This document shows, piece after piece, positions 30,626 to 42,181 of a stretch of DNA of 64,000 nt. The notes beneath the pieces were generated by a model, which was not told where the DNA came from, did not search any database, and saw only the letters and a list, made by a program, of their open reading frames with translations. Numbering within the stretch: position 1 is the stretch's first letter; each line of letters opens with the position of its first letter. This DNA comes from Desulforamulus aquiferis (GTDB lineage: Bacteria; Bacillota; Desulfotomaculia; Desulfotomaculales; Desulfotomaculaceae), in contig AWVY01000018.1 in the NCBI GenBank assembly GCA_004143605.1, positions 18,286 through 82,285 on the forward strand. The letters run 5' to 3'. Position numbers and translations under genes: made by a program.

Positions 30626-30648
30626 AAGACCTCCAAACAGGAGGTCTT
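30626..30648 (-). terminator. Intrinsic terminator after the receiver-like gene
   Basis: AAGACCTCC and GGAGGTCTT form a 9-base stem with a 5-base loop, followed leftward by TAATTTT. The stop codon of the upstream gene lies in the stem. Confidence 0.7.
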
Positions 30649-31104
30649 AGTTTATACAAGATATTTCTGCTGCCACCGATTGAAAAGTCTCTTTCATCTT
30701 AGATTTAAACTCAGTACTATTGCCAATTAGAAAAAAATAATCCGAATTGCAGGCTAGATCGGCTGCCTTACGTAATACACCTGGCCTAACTCTCCCTTGG
30801 ATATAGCATGACACAGTAATAACAACTTCCTTAAATTTTCAAGGCTTACCGGGTTTCTTAAAACAAGTATAATTTTAGTCCAAGGACAATTTTGCTGAAT
30901 ATTTCCTAAAACATCTATATACTCCTCTTCTGTTTTTGTTATTTCAAAAACCAAAATATCAGGTTGCAATTCAAGGGCATTTTCAGTAGCTGGCTTACCT
31001 TCTATCCCAACAATTTCAAATCTGCCAGTGCATCTAAATATTGAAGCAAGACTATTATTAGAGATTTTACCATTGCTAGCTACCATGACAGTTTTCATTC
31101 TCAT
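30647..31104 (-). CDS. Stand-alone receiver-like response regulator, frameshifted
   Basis: About 152 residues resembling the receiver half of the neighbouring LuxR-type regulator, without a DNA-binding domain. Starts MRMKTVMVASNGK at the ATG preceded by GGAGG. The phospho-acceptor region reads LQPDILVFEITKTE, with Asp at DIL, but the acidic pair at the N-terminus is replaced by Ser/Asn, so phosphorylation is doubtful. A frame change near 30795 leads to GRVRPGVLRKAADLACNS and a stop at 30647. The neighbour has a similar RGCLVKTLELACQAG. It may modulate the adjacent regulator; that is inference. Confidence 0.6.
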
Positions 31105-31137
31105 AAGTACCTCCAAAAAACTAGTTAAAAAAACAAA

Positions 31138-31173
31138 TAAAAAAGTAGAATTATTAAAGTATAATAACTCTAC
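31138..31173 (-). terminator. Intrinsic terminator or attenuator between the two regulators
   Basis: Read leftward, GTAGAGTTATT pairs with AATAATTCTAC (one mismatch) and is followed by seven T. It lies between the LuxR-type gene and the receiver gene. Confidence 0.6.
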
Positions 31174-31203
31174 TCTAGAGCAACTAATAGGTTAATACAA
31201 TCA
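31170..31203 (-). repeat. Shared bipartite element, copy 1
   Basis: On the plus strand CTACTCTAGAGCAA, 12 bases, TACAATCA. The same two blocks with identical spacing recur at 33816-33849. Both copies sit just upstream of a terminator hairpin and then a signalling gene. Confidence 0.6.
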
Positions 31204-31220
31204 GTCAAAGAATTGAATAA

Positions 31221-31928
31221 TTAACTATAACTATTAGACTTTGGTATTATTAATGATTCTTTCACCAAGCCTGTTTTATAGGAGTAGATAATTGCCTGTG
31301 CTCTGCTGCTTTGACCTAACTTTCTTAAAATACTGCTAACATGAGTCTTAACAGTTGGCTCACTTATGTATAGTTTAGTTGCTATCTCACGGTTAGAAAA
31401 ATTGTTTGCCAGTAGTTGCAGCACTTCCATCTCTCTCTTTGTAAGATTTTCATTGTCTAAAACAACACTATGATCACTTTTACCAATAACATTCTCAGGC
31501 ACTTTATTAAATACATTTCCAAAAGGTACCGACCTCTTATAAGAACCAGGCAAACAAAATATACCTGCCTGGCAAGCTAATTCAAGGGTTTTTACCAAAC
31601 ACCCACGCATAATTCCCCTGGGTATAATACCATCTATAGTATTAATTAGGGTCTGAGAAATATCGGTCTGTTCACTATCAACTAATACAAAGATCATACT
31701 GCAGGGACATCCCTTTTTAACCTGTGCTATAGATAATTCATATGTAACCTCTTTATCACAAACATCAACAAGGATAGCATCAGGCTGTAATTCAATGCAC
31801 TTGCTAATGGCTTCGTCAAATTTTAAATAACCTATAACGTCAAACATTGTTTCAGCTGAGAATATTGCAGTTAATCCTCTGCTCAATGGATAATCCTCAC
31901 TTACTATTAACAGTCGAATCTTGTCCAT
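31221..31928 (-). CDS. LuxR/NarL-family response regulator
   Basis: A 235-residue regulator. Receiver domain at 1-120: IRLLIVSEDYPLSRGLTAIF with the acidic pair ED, and LQPDAILVDVCDKE with the likely phospho-Asp. HTH domain at about 170-230: LTKREMEVLQLLANNFSNRE then IATKLYISEPTVKTHVSSIL, a canonical NarL-type helix-turn-helix. I start at the ATG at 31928, preceded by TATAGGAGG, not at the upstream in-frame codon, which lies in the leader hairpin. No histidine kinase gene is adjacent. Its position upstream of the polysaccharide operon makes it a candidate regulator of that operon. Confidence 0.88.
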   Translation of the reverse strand: MDKIRLLIVSEDYPLSRGLTAIFSAETMFDVIGYLKFDEAISKCIELQPDAILVDVCDKEVTYELSIAQVKKGCPCSMIFVLVDSEQTDISQTLINTIDGIIPRGIMRGCLVKTLELACQAGIFCLPGSYKRSVPFGNVFNKVPENVIGKSDHSVVLDNENLTKREMEVLQLLANNFSNREIATKLYISEPTVKTHVSSILRKLGQSSRAQAIIYSYKTGLVKESLIIPKSNSYS

Positions 31929-31950
31929 ATCTAACCTCCTATATTTCCCA

Positions 31951-32004
31951 AAAAATAACGGCTGCCTAGACAAAGAACTATACAGTTCCTACCTTCGGCA
32001 GCCG
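31951..32004 (-). terminator. Terminator hairpin in the leader of the LuxR-type gene
   Basis: Read leftward, CGGCTGCC (32004-31997) pairs with GGCAGCCG (31966-31959), followed by TTATTTTTT, only about 25 bases before the start codon. The hairpin contains an inner AGGAACT/AGTTCTT stem. A terminator inside a leader implies attenuation control. Confidence 0.7.
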
Positions 32005-32150
32005 GTATATCATACTTCTGTATGATTTTTAGGCATTGCATCTCCCACATGGAAGATACCTTTTCGGTATAGGATAATACTTTATGTTTTTGATAAAATG
32101 TTTTTAAAATAACATATATTATTAATATAAATTATATCATGCAAACTATT
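32005..32150 (-). promoter_or_regulatory. Structured leader, possible riboswitch of the LuxR-type gene
   Basis: Upstream of the leader terminator lie three hairpins: ATACC/GGTAT with a GAAA-like loop, ATCTTCC/GGGAGAT, and ATCATAC/GTATGAT. The words GATGCAATGCC and CCGGCTGCCGAAGG resemble the 3' half of cyclic-di-GMP-I (GEMM) aptamers (GACGCAAAGCC and CCGGGTTGCCG), but the 5' GGCAAACC block is not found. An extended -10 (TGATATAAT) near 32140 may be the promoter. The assignment to GEMM is weak. Confidence 0.3.
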
Positions 32151-32242
32151 GAAAAGGTTGTAAGAATATGTTATCAATTTTATAATATTTTCTATCTTTT
32201 ACTACAAATTATCCCATTCTTAGATTTTTTCCTCTAATTGAT

Positions 32243-33750
32243 TCATTTTAATATTTGCACAACAGAACTAACCAATACTGGATCAAATTTCACACCTGCA
32301 TTATGTTGAATTTCCTTTACTGCTTCTTCATGGGATAGTACTTTCCTATGAGAGCGCTCGCTGGTCATAGAAATGAATGCATTAACAATGGAAAATATCC
32401 TGCATTCTAAAGGAATTTCTACTCCCTGCAAACCCAGCGGTACCCCTGTCCGTTCCATTGTTCGTGGTGTTTTAAAATCAACTCAGCAATTGGTGCTAAA
32501 TCCGGAACGGCCCAGGCTATATGAAACCCTATTTCACAATGCCTTTGGACTTGGATATATTCCTCATGGGACAGAATTCCGGGCTTTCTTATCGTTATTT
32601 CAGCTATTCCCACCATACCAATATCATGATATTTTGAAAGCAAATTTAAATGCTGCCTGCTTTCAATTGGCAGTTTTAAAAACTCTGAGGCCTCTTTTAT
32701 TAAACTTTCTAGTCGTATTACCTCTTGTCCTGTTACCCCATTTCTAATCAGTAAGTATTTTCTTAAGTTGTCGATCAAAGCACGCCTATTTTTACTTACT
32801 CCTTTATGTTTCTGTTTGTACATGCTCTTATCTGCTTCTTTATATAGCTCCTTCATGCTTTTTTGATTACTTTCCTTGAGAGCATAACCAAGGGAAATGC
32901 TCAATGGCCAGCCTTGATTTCGTGAGTTATAGAGATTTATTGATTCCTGAATTCTTTTACAGGCCTCTTCCAAAAGTTTTTCAGATGTTCTAGGGAAAAG
33001 GATGGCATACTCATCCCCACCAATCCTCGCTACAACATCCTCTTTTCTAAAACAATTTTTCAATATTCCTGCCATTGCAATTAATGCCACATCTCCATAG
33101 TCATGACCCATTGTGTCGTTAATTAGCTTTAGACCATCTATATCCCCAATAATCATTCCAACTGGGTAATGACGACTGTTTTCAAGTCGACGCATTTCCT
33201 CTTCAAAATAAGCCCGGTTGTGTAAACTAGTTACTGGATCATGCATACTTAGAAAAAGAAGTCTTTCCTGTCTTTGATTGCTTTCTGTTATGTCTATACC
33301 TGTGGCAATTAATATTTCTGTAGAATAGTATGGGTCATCTATATAAGAAAAACGCCACATAATTAGCATTTGCTTTCCAGTATTGTTTGTAAGGTAGAAA
33401 TAAAATGTTTGATTATTGATTTGCTCTATATCACAAACACAAATGTTTTTGATATTTTCACTACTATGTTGTGAAATAAACACTTGCCAAAAAAACTTAT
33501 CTTTAACTTCTTCTAAGGAATATCCGGTTAGTTGACTACATAATTTATTTATTTTGATAATTCGACAATGCTTGTCCATTATTACTACCATGGCAGTAAT
33601 ATGGTCCAATATTTTATTTAGGTGGTATTGTTTATTGAGTGAAGTATTATCATCCGCTACAACTAGATCATTTGGTTTGCAAAATAGTCCTTTACCTTGG
33701 TGGATGACCGTATAAATGCTTTCTTTGTTTCCACTATCATCTATTAACAC
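32243..33750 (-). CDS. PAS-GGDEF-HD-GYP cyclic-di-GMP turnover protein, frameshifted
   Basis: About 502 residues. A PAS domain at roughly 40-160 (IMDKHCRIIKINKLCSQLTG), a GGDEF domain at about 165-325 (HDPVTSLHNRAYFEEEM, VARIGGDEYAILFPRTS, so the GGDEY signature is kept) and an HD-GYP domain at the C-terminus (LSKYHDIGMVGIAE and HHEQWNGQGYPLGLQG). The frame changes near 32440 inside the GYP motif, then continues VEIPLECRIFSIVNAFISMT. It may both make and degrade cyclic di-GMP. The GTG start at 33750 follows GGAGGGGTGAT. No membrane segment is visible, so it is probably cytosolic. Confidence 0.87.
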
Positions 33751-33778
33751 ACATCACCCCTCCATTGACCAAGTTAAC

Positions 33779-33822
33779 ACAAAAAGAGTAGTATTATTCT
33801 TTATCTAAGATAATACTACTCT
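33779..33822 (-). terminator. Intrinsic terminator between ligA and the GGDEF gene
   Basis: AGAGTAGTATTAT and ATAATACTACTCT form a perfect 13-base stem, followed leftward by TTTTT. It can end the pcrA-amj-ligA unit or act as leader attenuator of the GGDEF gene, which starts 30 bases further on. Confidence 0.7.
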
Positions 33823-33849
33823 AGAGCAATTTCAATTGTATTACAATCA
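33816..33849 (-). repeat. Shared bipartite element, copy 2
   Basis: CTACTCTAGAGCAA, 12 bases, TACAATCA on the plus strand, identical in both blocks and spacing to 31170-31203. Its left block merges into the terminator stem. Confidence 0.6.
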
Positions 33850-33928
33850 ACCAGAGGATGATTTTACATTTCCTACCAGACCTTGGGAAAATTAATACCA
33901 ATCATACAAAAGTAGTAGCTCCTACTTA

Positions 33929-35941
<2,013 letters not shown>

Positions 35942-35962
35942 TATGGTTCTTCCTCCTTAATC

Positions 35963-36904
35963 CTAAAGCCCACCCCGGGCGATGATTTCTGCAACATATT
36001 TTATCACGTAGGCTGCAGGTACAAAGAAAAGCTGAGCAAGTAAGGTTCCGAGCAAACGGGTTAGGGCCAGGTAGAGGGACATTTGCTTAACATCCCTTTC
36101 CGGTCTCTCACCCCTCATGGCCTGGTCGGTAATACCAGCTGCGGTGGGGTCCACCACCGTTGCAAATAAAATAGTGGCCATTCCATTGATAATACCTGAA
36201 AGTAAGGTAGCCGTAGCCCTAAACTCAGGAAAAAGTGCTCCGGCATACAGAGAAGAAAGTACCGACGTGGTATATATTCCTGTCACTATTATATTTAAGA
36301 CTAAAAACTTTCTCGGAATAGAGAGTTTTTCTCTAACAGCCTCTTTAATAAACTTCCCCTTGGGAACCTTGATTCCATCCCTTGCCATCTTGGCAACCTT
36401 TAGTGGTGAAAATAGCACCATACCAATCATTTTAGGTACTGATTTGACCTGGTCAAAAATATATATCCCTTTGGTAAAAAAGGTTATAAAGGTAGGTATA
36501 AAAATTGCCCCTATAAGGGTGCCCAGAGTTGCCCCCAATATGACCGTCCTAATCTGATAGTCCAAGACGACTAGTTCTTGTTGGTATACTGCGGTATGAA
36601 TAATACCTGTGGCCGAGTTGGCTGCCTCTTGTCCTCTGGCGATGGCATGCTCGATAATTGAGGATAGAAGTGGTGCCTGCAGCATATTAGCTGTCTGGGC
36701 CACTAAAAAGATCACATTGAACAGGGAATAGGCAGTTGCCAGCCTCTGGGTTGTTACCCCAGCGGGTCTAACTGCATAGATTAGTGTATTTATTAGATGT
36801 ATGATGGCGGTAAGTACCACCACGGCCATTAAGCGGTCCATAATTTTGTTTAGTGATATGGTATCCAACTCTGCTACAATATCACCAAACTCCGCTCCCT
36901 TCAC
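35963..36904 (-). CDS. amj: Lipid II flippase of the Amj family
   Basis: A 313-residue integral membrane protein with about six hydrophobic segments. The block VVVLTAIIHLINTLIYAVRP followed by AGVTTQRLATAYSLFNVIFL is characteristic of Amj (DUF2837), the alternate lipid II flippase of Bacillus subtilis. The C-terminal blocks FRATATLLSGIINGMATILF and FATVVDPTAAGI also fit. It starts at a GTG preceded by AGGGG; the extra N-terminal residues before MDRLMAV are of uncertain reality. It lies between pcrA and ligA. A MurJ-type protein is encoded 20 kb away in the same window. Confidence 0.82.
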   Translation of the reverse strand: MKGAEFGDIVAELDTISLNKIMDRLMAVVVLTAIIHLINTLIYAVRPAGVTTQRLATAYSLFNVIFLVAQTANMLQAPLLSSIIEHAIARGQEAANSATGIIHTAVYQQELVVLDYQIRTVILGATLGTLIGAIFIPTFITFFTKGIYIFDQVKSVPKMIGMVLFSPLKVAKMARDGIKVPKGKFIKEAVREKLSIPRKFLVLNIIVTGIYTTSVLSSLYAGALFPEFRATATLLSGIINGMATILFATVVDPTAAGITDQAMRGERPERDVKQMSLYLALTRLLGTLLAQLFFVPAAYVIKYVAEIIARGGL

Positions 36905-37046
36905 AAGTAACCCCTTGGGTCACTATAATCTCTAGCTTTCATAAATTTTAATGTATCATTATTTACATTAAATGTAAAGTTAATTGGTTATCTTTTCCTG
37001 CATGATCAGAAAATGCCCAGGAGCGTTAACTCTTAGGCAGGTTCTT

Positions 37047-39209
37047 TTAGGTCACCTTTTCCAAGGGAGCATACTGTGCTATTAGTGTTTTTATGCCCTG
37101 GGAGGGAAATGCTACGGATAACTCAGCCCCGGGGCCTTCCCCTTTAACCTTCACAATGACACCTTCTCCCCACTTGCTGTGACGAACTCGATCTCCCAAT
37201 AAGTAATTTGTGTTAACAGGTTTGGGTGCCTTAACCTCTCCGGAGGCCATTGGACCAGATGCTGCTGTTGTTAGCCCTTTCTTATTAACAGACTGACCCA
37301 CGGTAAGCTCAATGGGTATTTCTTCAAGGAACCTCGACTTTGGATTCATATTGGTACGACCGAAAAGGGTTCTTTCCCAGCAATGGGTAAGATAAAGCTG
37401 CTCCTCAGCCCTAGTGATACCCACATAGGCCAGCCGTCTTTCTTCTTCCAATTCCGCAGCTTCATAAAGGGCCCGACTGTGGGGAAATACTCCCTCTTCC
37501 ATGCCTGTTAAAAATACCACCGGGTATTCCAAGCCTTTGGCACTATGCAGTGACATTAGGATTACAGCATCCGCTTCAGGGTCATACCTGTCCATATCTG
37601 TAACTAAGGATATGCTGGAAAGGAAGTCTTCCAGTCCACCTTCTTCACCATGCTGTTTATCATAATCCTTTGTTACAGTAATAAACTCCTGTAAGTTTTC
37701 GAGCCTAGTGCGGGACTCCACGGTATTCTCCGCCTCCAACTCAGCTTTATAACCTGTCCTACCCAGAACTTCCTCAGTTATTTCAGTGGTGGAAAGGAAC
37801 TGAGACTGTTGCCCCAGGTTTTTAGCAATTCTGCAAGTTGAGCACACTGTTTTCTTGCTTTGGTGGGTAAACCTGGTATTTGTTCAGCCAGGGATAATGT
37901 ATTTAAAAGTGTGTATTCATTCACCTCTGCAAAGCTTGCAATTTTCTCTATGGAGGATGCTCCGATTCCTCTCTTGGGGACATTAATAATTCTACTGAGG
38001 CTTTGACCGTCTGAGGGATTGACGATAACCCGAAGGTAGGCTAGTAAATCCTTAATTTCCTTACGCTCATAGAATTTTAGCCCACCATAAATATTATAGG
38101 GAATACCCAATCTCAGGAAAACTTCTTCAAAAACCCTTGACTGAGCGTGAGTCCTGTAGAGGATGGCTATGTCCCGATAATTCTTATCACCAGATAATTT
38201 AATTTCCTTAATTCTATCAGCTATATAATGGGCCTCAAATCTTTCACTTTCTGCCCGGTAAACATTAATTAACTGCCCAGGGCCCTGGGAGGTCCAAAGG
38301 CTTAAATCCTTAGCCTCCAGGTTGTTCTTAATCAATGTATTGGCTGCCTGCAGAATATTTCCGGTTGAACGATAATTTTGCTCTAATTTAACCACCTTGG
38401 CTTCGGGGTAGTCTCCCTCAAAGCTAAGGATATTTTCTATATTAGCACCCCTCCACCTGTAGATGGACTGGTTAGGGTCTCCCACCACGCAAAGGTTCCT
38501 GTGTCTTTCCGCCAGCATATTAACCAAAACATACTGGGTGTGGTTAGTGTCTTGGTATTCATCCACCAGGATATATCTAAACTTGGTCTGATAGTAACCA
38601 AGTACCTGGGGATTTTCTTTAAATAACTTTACGGTCAACATGAGCAGATCGTCAAAATCTAGGGCATTATTCTTAAAGAGCTTTGCCTGATACAGACGAT
38701 AAACCTTGGCTGCCACCTGTTCAAAGTAGTCATAGGCCTGCCGCTCATAATCCTCTGGTCCAAGTAATTTATTTTTGCACCTGAAATAGACGACAGCATA
38801 CCTCTAGGCTGAAATCTTTTTTCATCAATTTCCAGTTCCCGTAGGCACTCTTTAACAAGGGTTTGCTGATCGGCATCATCATAAATGGAAAAATTGGAGC
38901 CGTAGCCCAAGGTTTGTATTTCTCTCCTTAGGATGCGCAGGCAGGTACTATGGAAAGTACTAACCCATAGATCCCTTGCTTGATCTGGAACCAATCTCTC
39001 TACTCTGTTTTTCATTTCAGCCGCTGCCTTATTGGTGAAGGTAATGGCCAATATATTATAGGGGGGGACCCCTTGTTTAAGCAACTGGGCAATTCGCGAG
39101 GTTAGTACCTGGTCTTGCCAGAGCCAGCGCCGGCCAGCACCAATAAAGGTCCTTCAGTATGTCGCACCGCCTCCGCCTGGGAGGGGTTGAGGTTCGCCAA
39201 ACTATCCAT
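37047..39209 (-). CDS. pcrA: ATP-dependent DNA helicase PcrA/UvrD, frameshifted
   Basis: About 720 residues of a superfamily 1 helicase. Start [20 protein letters not shown] at 39209 after GGAGG; Walker A GAGSGKT; motif Ia [18 protein letters not shown]; Walker [15 protein letters not shown]; motif [18 protein letters not shown]; motif IV QNYRST; motif [20 protein letters not shown]; motif [19 protein letters not shown]. Four frame changes (near 39095, 38700, 38750-38790 and 37800) split it, with all motifs kept. It works in nucleotide-excision repair and in clearing replication obstacles. The C-terminal [17 protein letters not shown] is the Tudor-like tail that contacts RNA polymerase in PcrA. 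Confidence 0.95.
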
Positions 39210-39292
39210 AAATTCCTCCGATAAGAAAAAATGACAAGCAAAAACACTGTTCATTATATCATAAAATTAGCTGTTAATTTTAACTACCTGAG

Positions 39293-39335
39293 GACAAAAA
39301 ATAACAGGGTGAGTTAAACCTTCCAACACCCTGTT
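39293..39335 (-). terminator. Terminator of the histidine operon
   Basis: AACAGGGTG and CACCCTGTT form a 9-base stem; leftward it is followed by ATTTTTTG. It lies just after the hisIE stop. Confidence 0.75.
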
Positions 39336-39340
39336 TAAGT

Positions 39341-40028
39341 CTATTTTCTTCTCCGGGCCAATTCCTGATACAGTTCTTTGGCCTCAACCCCCTCATTGGC
39401 CAGTAATACCAGCAAATGATAGATCAAATCCGCTGCCTCATAGGTCAGCTCTTCTTTGTTATTTTTAGCCCCGATAATAACCTCAGCACATTCTTCCCCA
39501 ACCTTTTTGAGAATCTTATCGATACCCTTGTCAAATAGGTAGGTGGTATAAGAGCCTCTGGTCGCTCTGCCTTCTGCTCATAATTACTTCATATAAATGG
39601 CTTATTATCTCCGGCCCGGCAGCTTCATTTGCTTCCGACCGCATACCGTAAACTTCCGCCGGTTCAAACTTCTGCTCCCCCTCGGTAACCACTGAGCCAT
39701 CGGTTTTTACTTTGTAGTGAAAACAGGATACATACCCTTCATGGCAGGCTGCTCCTCCCACTTGTTCCACCTGGATAAGTAAGGTATCTCCATCACAATC
39801 ATAATAAAGGGACTTAACCCTTTGGATATGACCCGAGGTCTCACCCTTCTTCCACATTTTATTACGACTGCGGCTAAAGAACCAGGTTTCCCCACTGGTC
39901 ATGGTCTTTTCCACAGCCTCACGGTTCATCCAGGCCATCATTAATACTTGACCTGTCTGATACTCCTGAACAATGGCCGGTATCAATCCAGCTTGGTTAT
40001 ATTTTAGACTTTCTATATCAAATTGCAT
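39341..40028 (-). CDS. hisIE: Bifunctional phosphoribosyl-AMP cyclohydrolase / phosphoribosyl-ATP pyrophosphatase, frameshifted
   Basis: About 229 residues, the length of fused HisIE. HisI part (1-115): [38 protein letters not shown] and [13 protein letters not shown] with the zinc cysteines. HisE part (from about 140): the linker ISHLYEVIM is the start of the HisE domain, and after a frame change near 39565 the sequence is [20 protein letters not shown] followed by [13 protein letters not shown]. Steps 2 and 3 of histidine synthesis. The start is the ATG at 40028, six bases after GGGGG. Last gene of the operon, followed by a terminator. Confidence 0.9.
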
Positions 40029-40086
40029 AAGCAACCCCCGACTTTATAAGTGTAGCATAATCGTGGCACAAGAACCTTCCCATATC

Positions 40087-40844
40087 CTAAATCCTTACAG
40101 GTACTCCCCGGTCCTTTAAATACTCCTTGGTCTGCCTTACGGTATACTCCCCGAAATGAAAAATGGAAGCGGCTAAGGCGGCATCTGCCATACCAAGGGT
40201 AAGTCCTTCGGCCATATGTTCCAGATTTCCCACACCACCGGAGGCAATGACAGGAATTTTTACTGACCGGGCAATGGTACTGGTGAGAGCCAAGTCAAAT
40301 CCCTCCTTAGTCCCATCCCTGTCCATACTGGTCAAAAGGATTTCTCCGGCACCCAACTCCTCAGCCTTAATCGCCCACTCCACTGCATCAAGTCCGGTTG
40401 GGTCCGTCCTCCGTGAATATACACTTCCCATTTTTCAGGCGCTACCTGACGGGCATCAATGGCGACCACTATACACTGGCTGCCAAACTTAATGGCACCT
40501 TCGGAAATGACCTCGGGATTTTTGATGGCAGCAGTATTAATACCAATCTTGTCTGCTCCTGCTTTGAGCATCAATCTCATATCATCCACCGTTCGGATGC
40601 CCCCGCCCACGGTAAAGGGTATAAAAACCTCTTCGGCTGTACGTCGCACCACATCCAGCATGGTTGCACGCCCATCGGAGGAAGCTGTTATATCCAGAAA
40701 GATGACTTCATCGGCACCTTCCCGGTCATAGATAGCTGCCAATTCAACCGGATCACCGGCGTCCCTCAGGTTAACAAAATTCGTCCCCTTAACAACCCTA
40801 CCCCCTGTAACATCCAGGCAGGGGATTATTCTTTTCATTAACAT
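40087..40844 (-). CDS. hisF: Imidazole glycerol phosphate synthase cyclase subunit, frameshifted
   Basis: About 252 residues of a TIM barrel. [20 protein letters not shown] holds the catalytic Asp; [20 protein letters not shown], then [20 protein letters not shown] with the second catalytic Asp in [16 protein letters not shown] frame change near 40415 separates two pieces. HisF uses ammonia from HisH to close the imidazole ring. The ATG at 40844 (or 40838) lies behind GGGGAGGG. In the raw sequence the frame joins hisA, but this appears to be caused by one missing base (see hisA). Confidence 0.93.
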
Positions 40845-40845
40845 A

Positions 40846-41576
40846 TTAACCCTCCCCGCGGGCAATGACCAGGCATCGGGCAGCTTAACTGCACCCGCAT
40901 ATAATGCTTTGCCCATAATGGCCCCCTCAACACCATCGGATTCCAGGTCTTTAACTGCTTGTATATCCTCCAAGGATGACACTCCACCTGAAGCAATAAC
41001 CTTAAGACCGCTGGCCCTGGCCAACTCACCGGTGGCTGCTAAATTTGGGCCAGAGAGTTTACCGTCTCTCCGTATATCGGTAAATACTATCCTGGTGATA
41101 CCCATACTTTTGACCTCCAGGGCCAGGTCCTGGGCTGTCCTTTGCACTGTTTCTCCCCAGCCTTGGATAGCCACCATACCGTCCCTGGCATCAATACCCA
41201 CCAGTACCCTATCTCCATACCTTTGACAGGCCTCAGCCACCATATCTGGATTTAATATAGCCGCACTGCCAAGGATAACCCGATTAACTCCAATGGCTAG
41301 TAAATCCGCAACCGTTTCCAGATCCCTAACGCCCCCGCCAACCTGAACAGGCACCCTTACTGCTTGGACTATCTGAATTATTGACTCCCGGTTCCTTGGC
41401 TGACCGGCAAAGGCCCCGTCTAAATCCACAACGTGAATAAACTCCGCACCCTGCTCTTCCCAGGCCCGGGCTGTACTTCCTGGATCGTGGGAATATACAG
41501 TGGCGCTGTCCATGCGACCTTCAATCAGTCTAACACATTGGCCTTCCTTTAAATCTATGGCCGGGAAGATAATCAT
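40846..41576 (-). CDS. hisA: ProFAR isomerase
   Basis: About 243 residues of a TIM-barrel isomerase: [20 protein letters not shown] with the catalytic Asp, [39 protein letters not shown] with the second Asp, and [15 protein letters not shown]. The raw frame continues into hisF without a stop. Reading one base differently in TTGCCCGC near 40870 gives the ending SLARGEG and a TAA at 40848-40846, directly before the hisF start and overlapping its ribosome site; this is the normal arrangement. I therefore annotate two genes, not a fusion. The start overlaps hisH. Confidence 0.92.
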
Positions 41577-42181
41577 ACCGTCACCAGCTTTCCAAAGTTT
41601 TCTAGTATACGCAGACCGAGGGTGCTGCTCTTTTCCGGGTGAAACTGTATTCCATATACCTTATCTCTACCTACTATCGAAGGGAACTTTAAACCATAGT
41701 CAGTATAGGTTACTACTATATTGGAGTCCGAAGGCTCCACATAATAGGAATGGACAAAGTAAAAAGCTGATCCTTCAGGAATTCCCTCCAGAAGTGGTGT
41801 TGCTTTTTTATCTCCACTTGATTCCAGCCCATATGAGGAACCTTTAAGGAACCAGCAGGAAATCGTTTTACCGTACCGGGAAAAATGCCTAATCCCTTTG
41901 TTTGGCCAATTCTTCACTTGACTCAAACAAAAGCTGCTGGCCAAGACAAATACCCAGCAGGGGTCTCCCCTGTTCCACCACACGTCTTATGGCCTTAGCA
42001 TACCTGAGCTATGCAAATTATCCATAGCATCGGCAAAGGCACCCACGCCTGGTAAAACTATCGCCGGTGCTGCATCAACTGCAGCAGGGTCCTGGACTAT
42101 TTCGGACTGGACACCCACCCTGGCAAAACCCTTTTGCACGCTGCGCAGATTTCCCATACCGTAATCAATAATAGCAATCAT
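41573..42181 (-). CDS. hisH: Imidazole glycerol phosphate synthase glutaminase subunit, frameshifted
   Basis: About 203 residues of a class I glutamine amidotransferase. Starts [20 protein letters not shown]; oxyanion strand [13 protein letters not shown]; nucleophile region [18 protein letters not shown] with Cys; C-terminal FVHSYYVEP and [11 protein letters not shown] with the catalytic His and Glu. At least three frame changes occur, near 41990, 41890 and 41830. HisH supplies ammonia to HisF. The start shares one base with the hisB stop and its end overlaps the hisA start. Confidence 0.9.

Noticed and set aside
30754..31116. Receiver protein ending at 30754
   Set aside because: The next frame continues the same similarity to the neighbouring regulator and ends at 30647 in a terminator, so the earlier stop is probably caused by an indel.
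40332..41576. Natural HisA-HisF fusion protein
   Set aside because: One-base correction gives normal gene ends, a TAA and a ribosome site; indels are frequent throughout the window.
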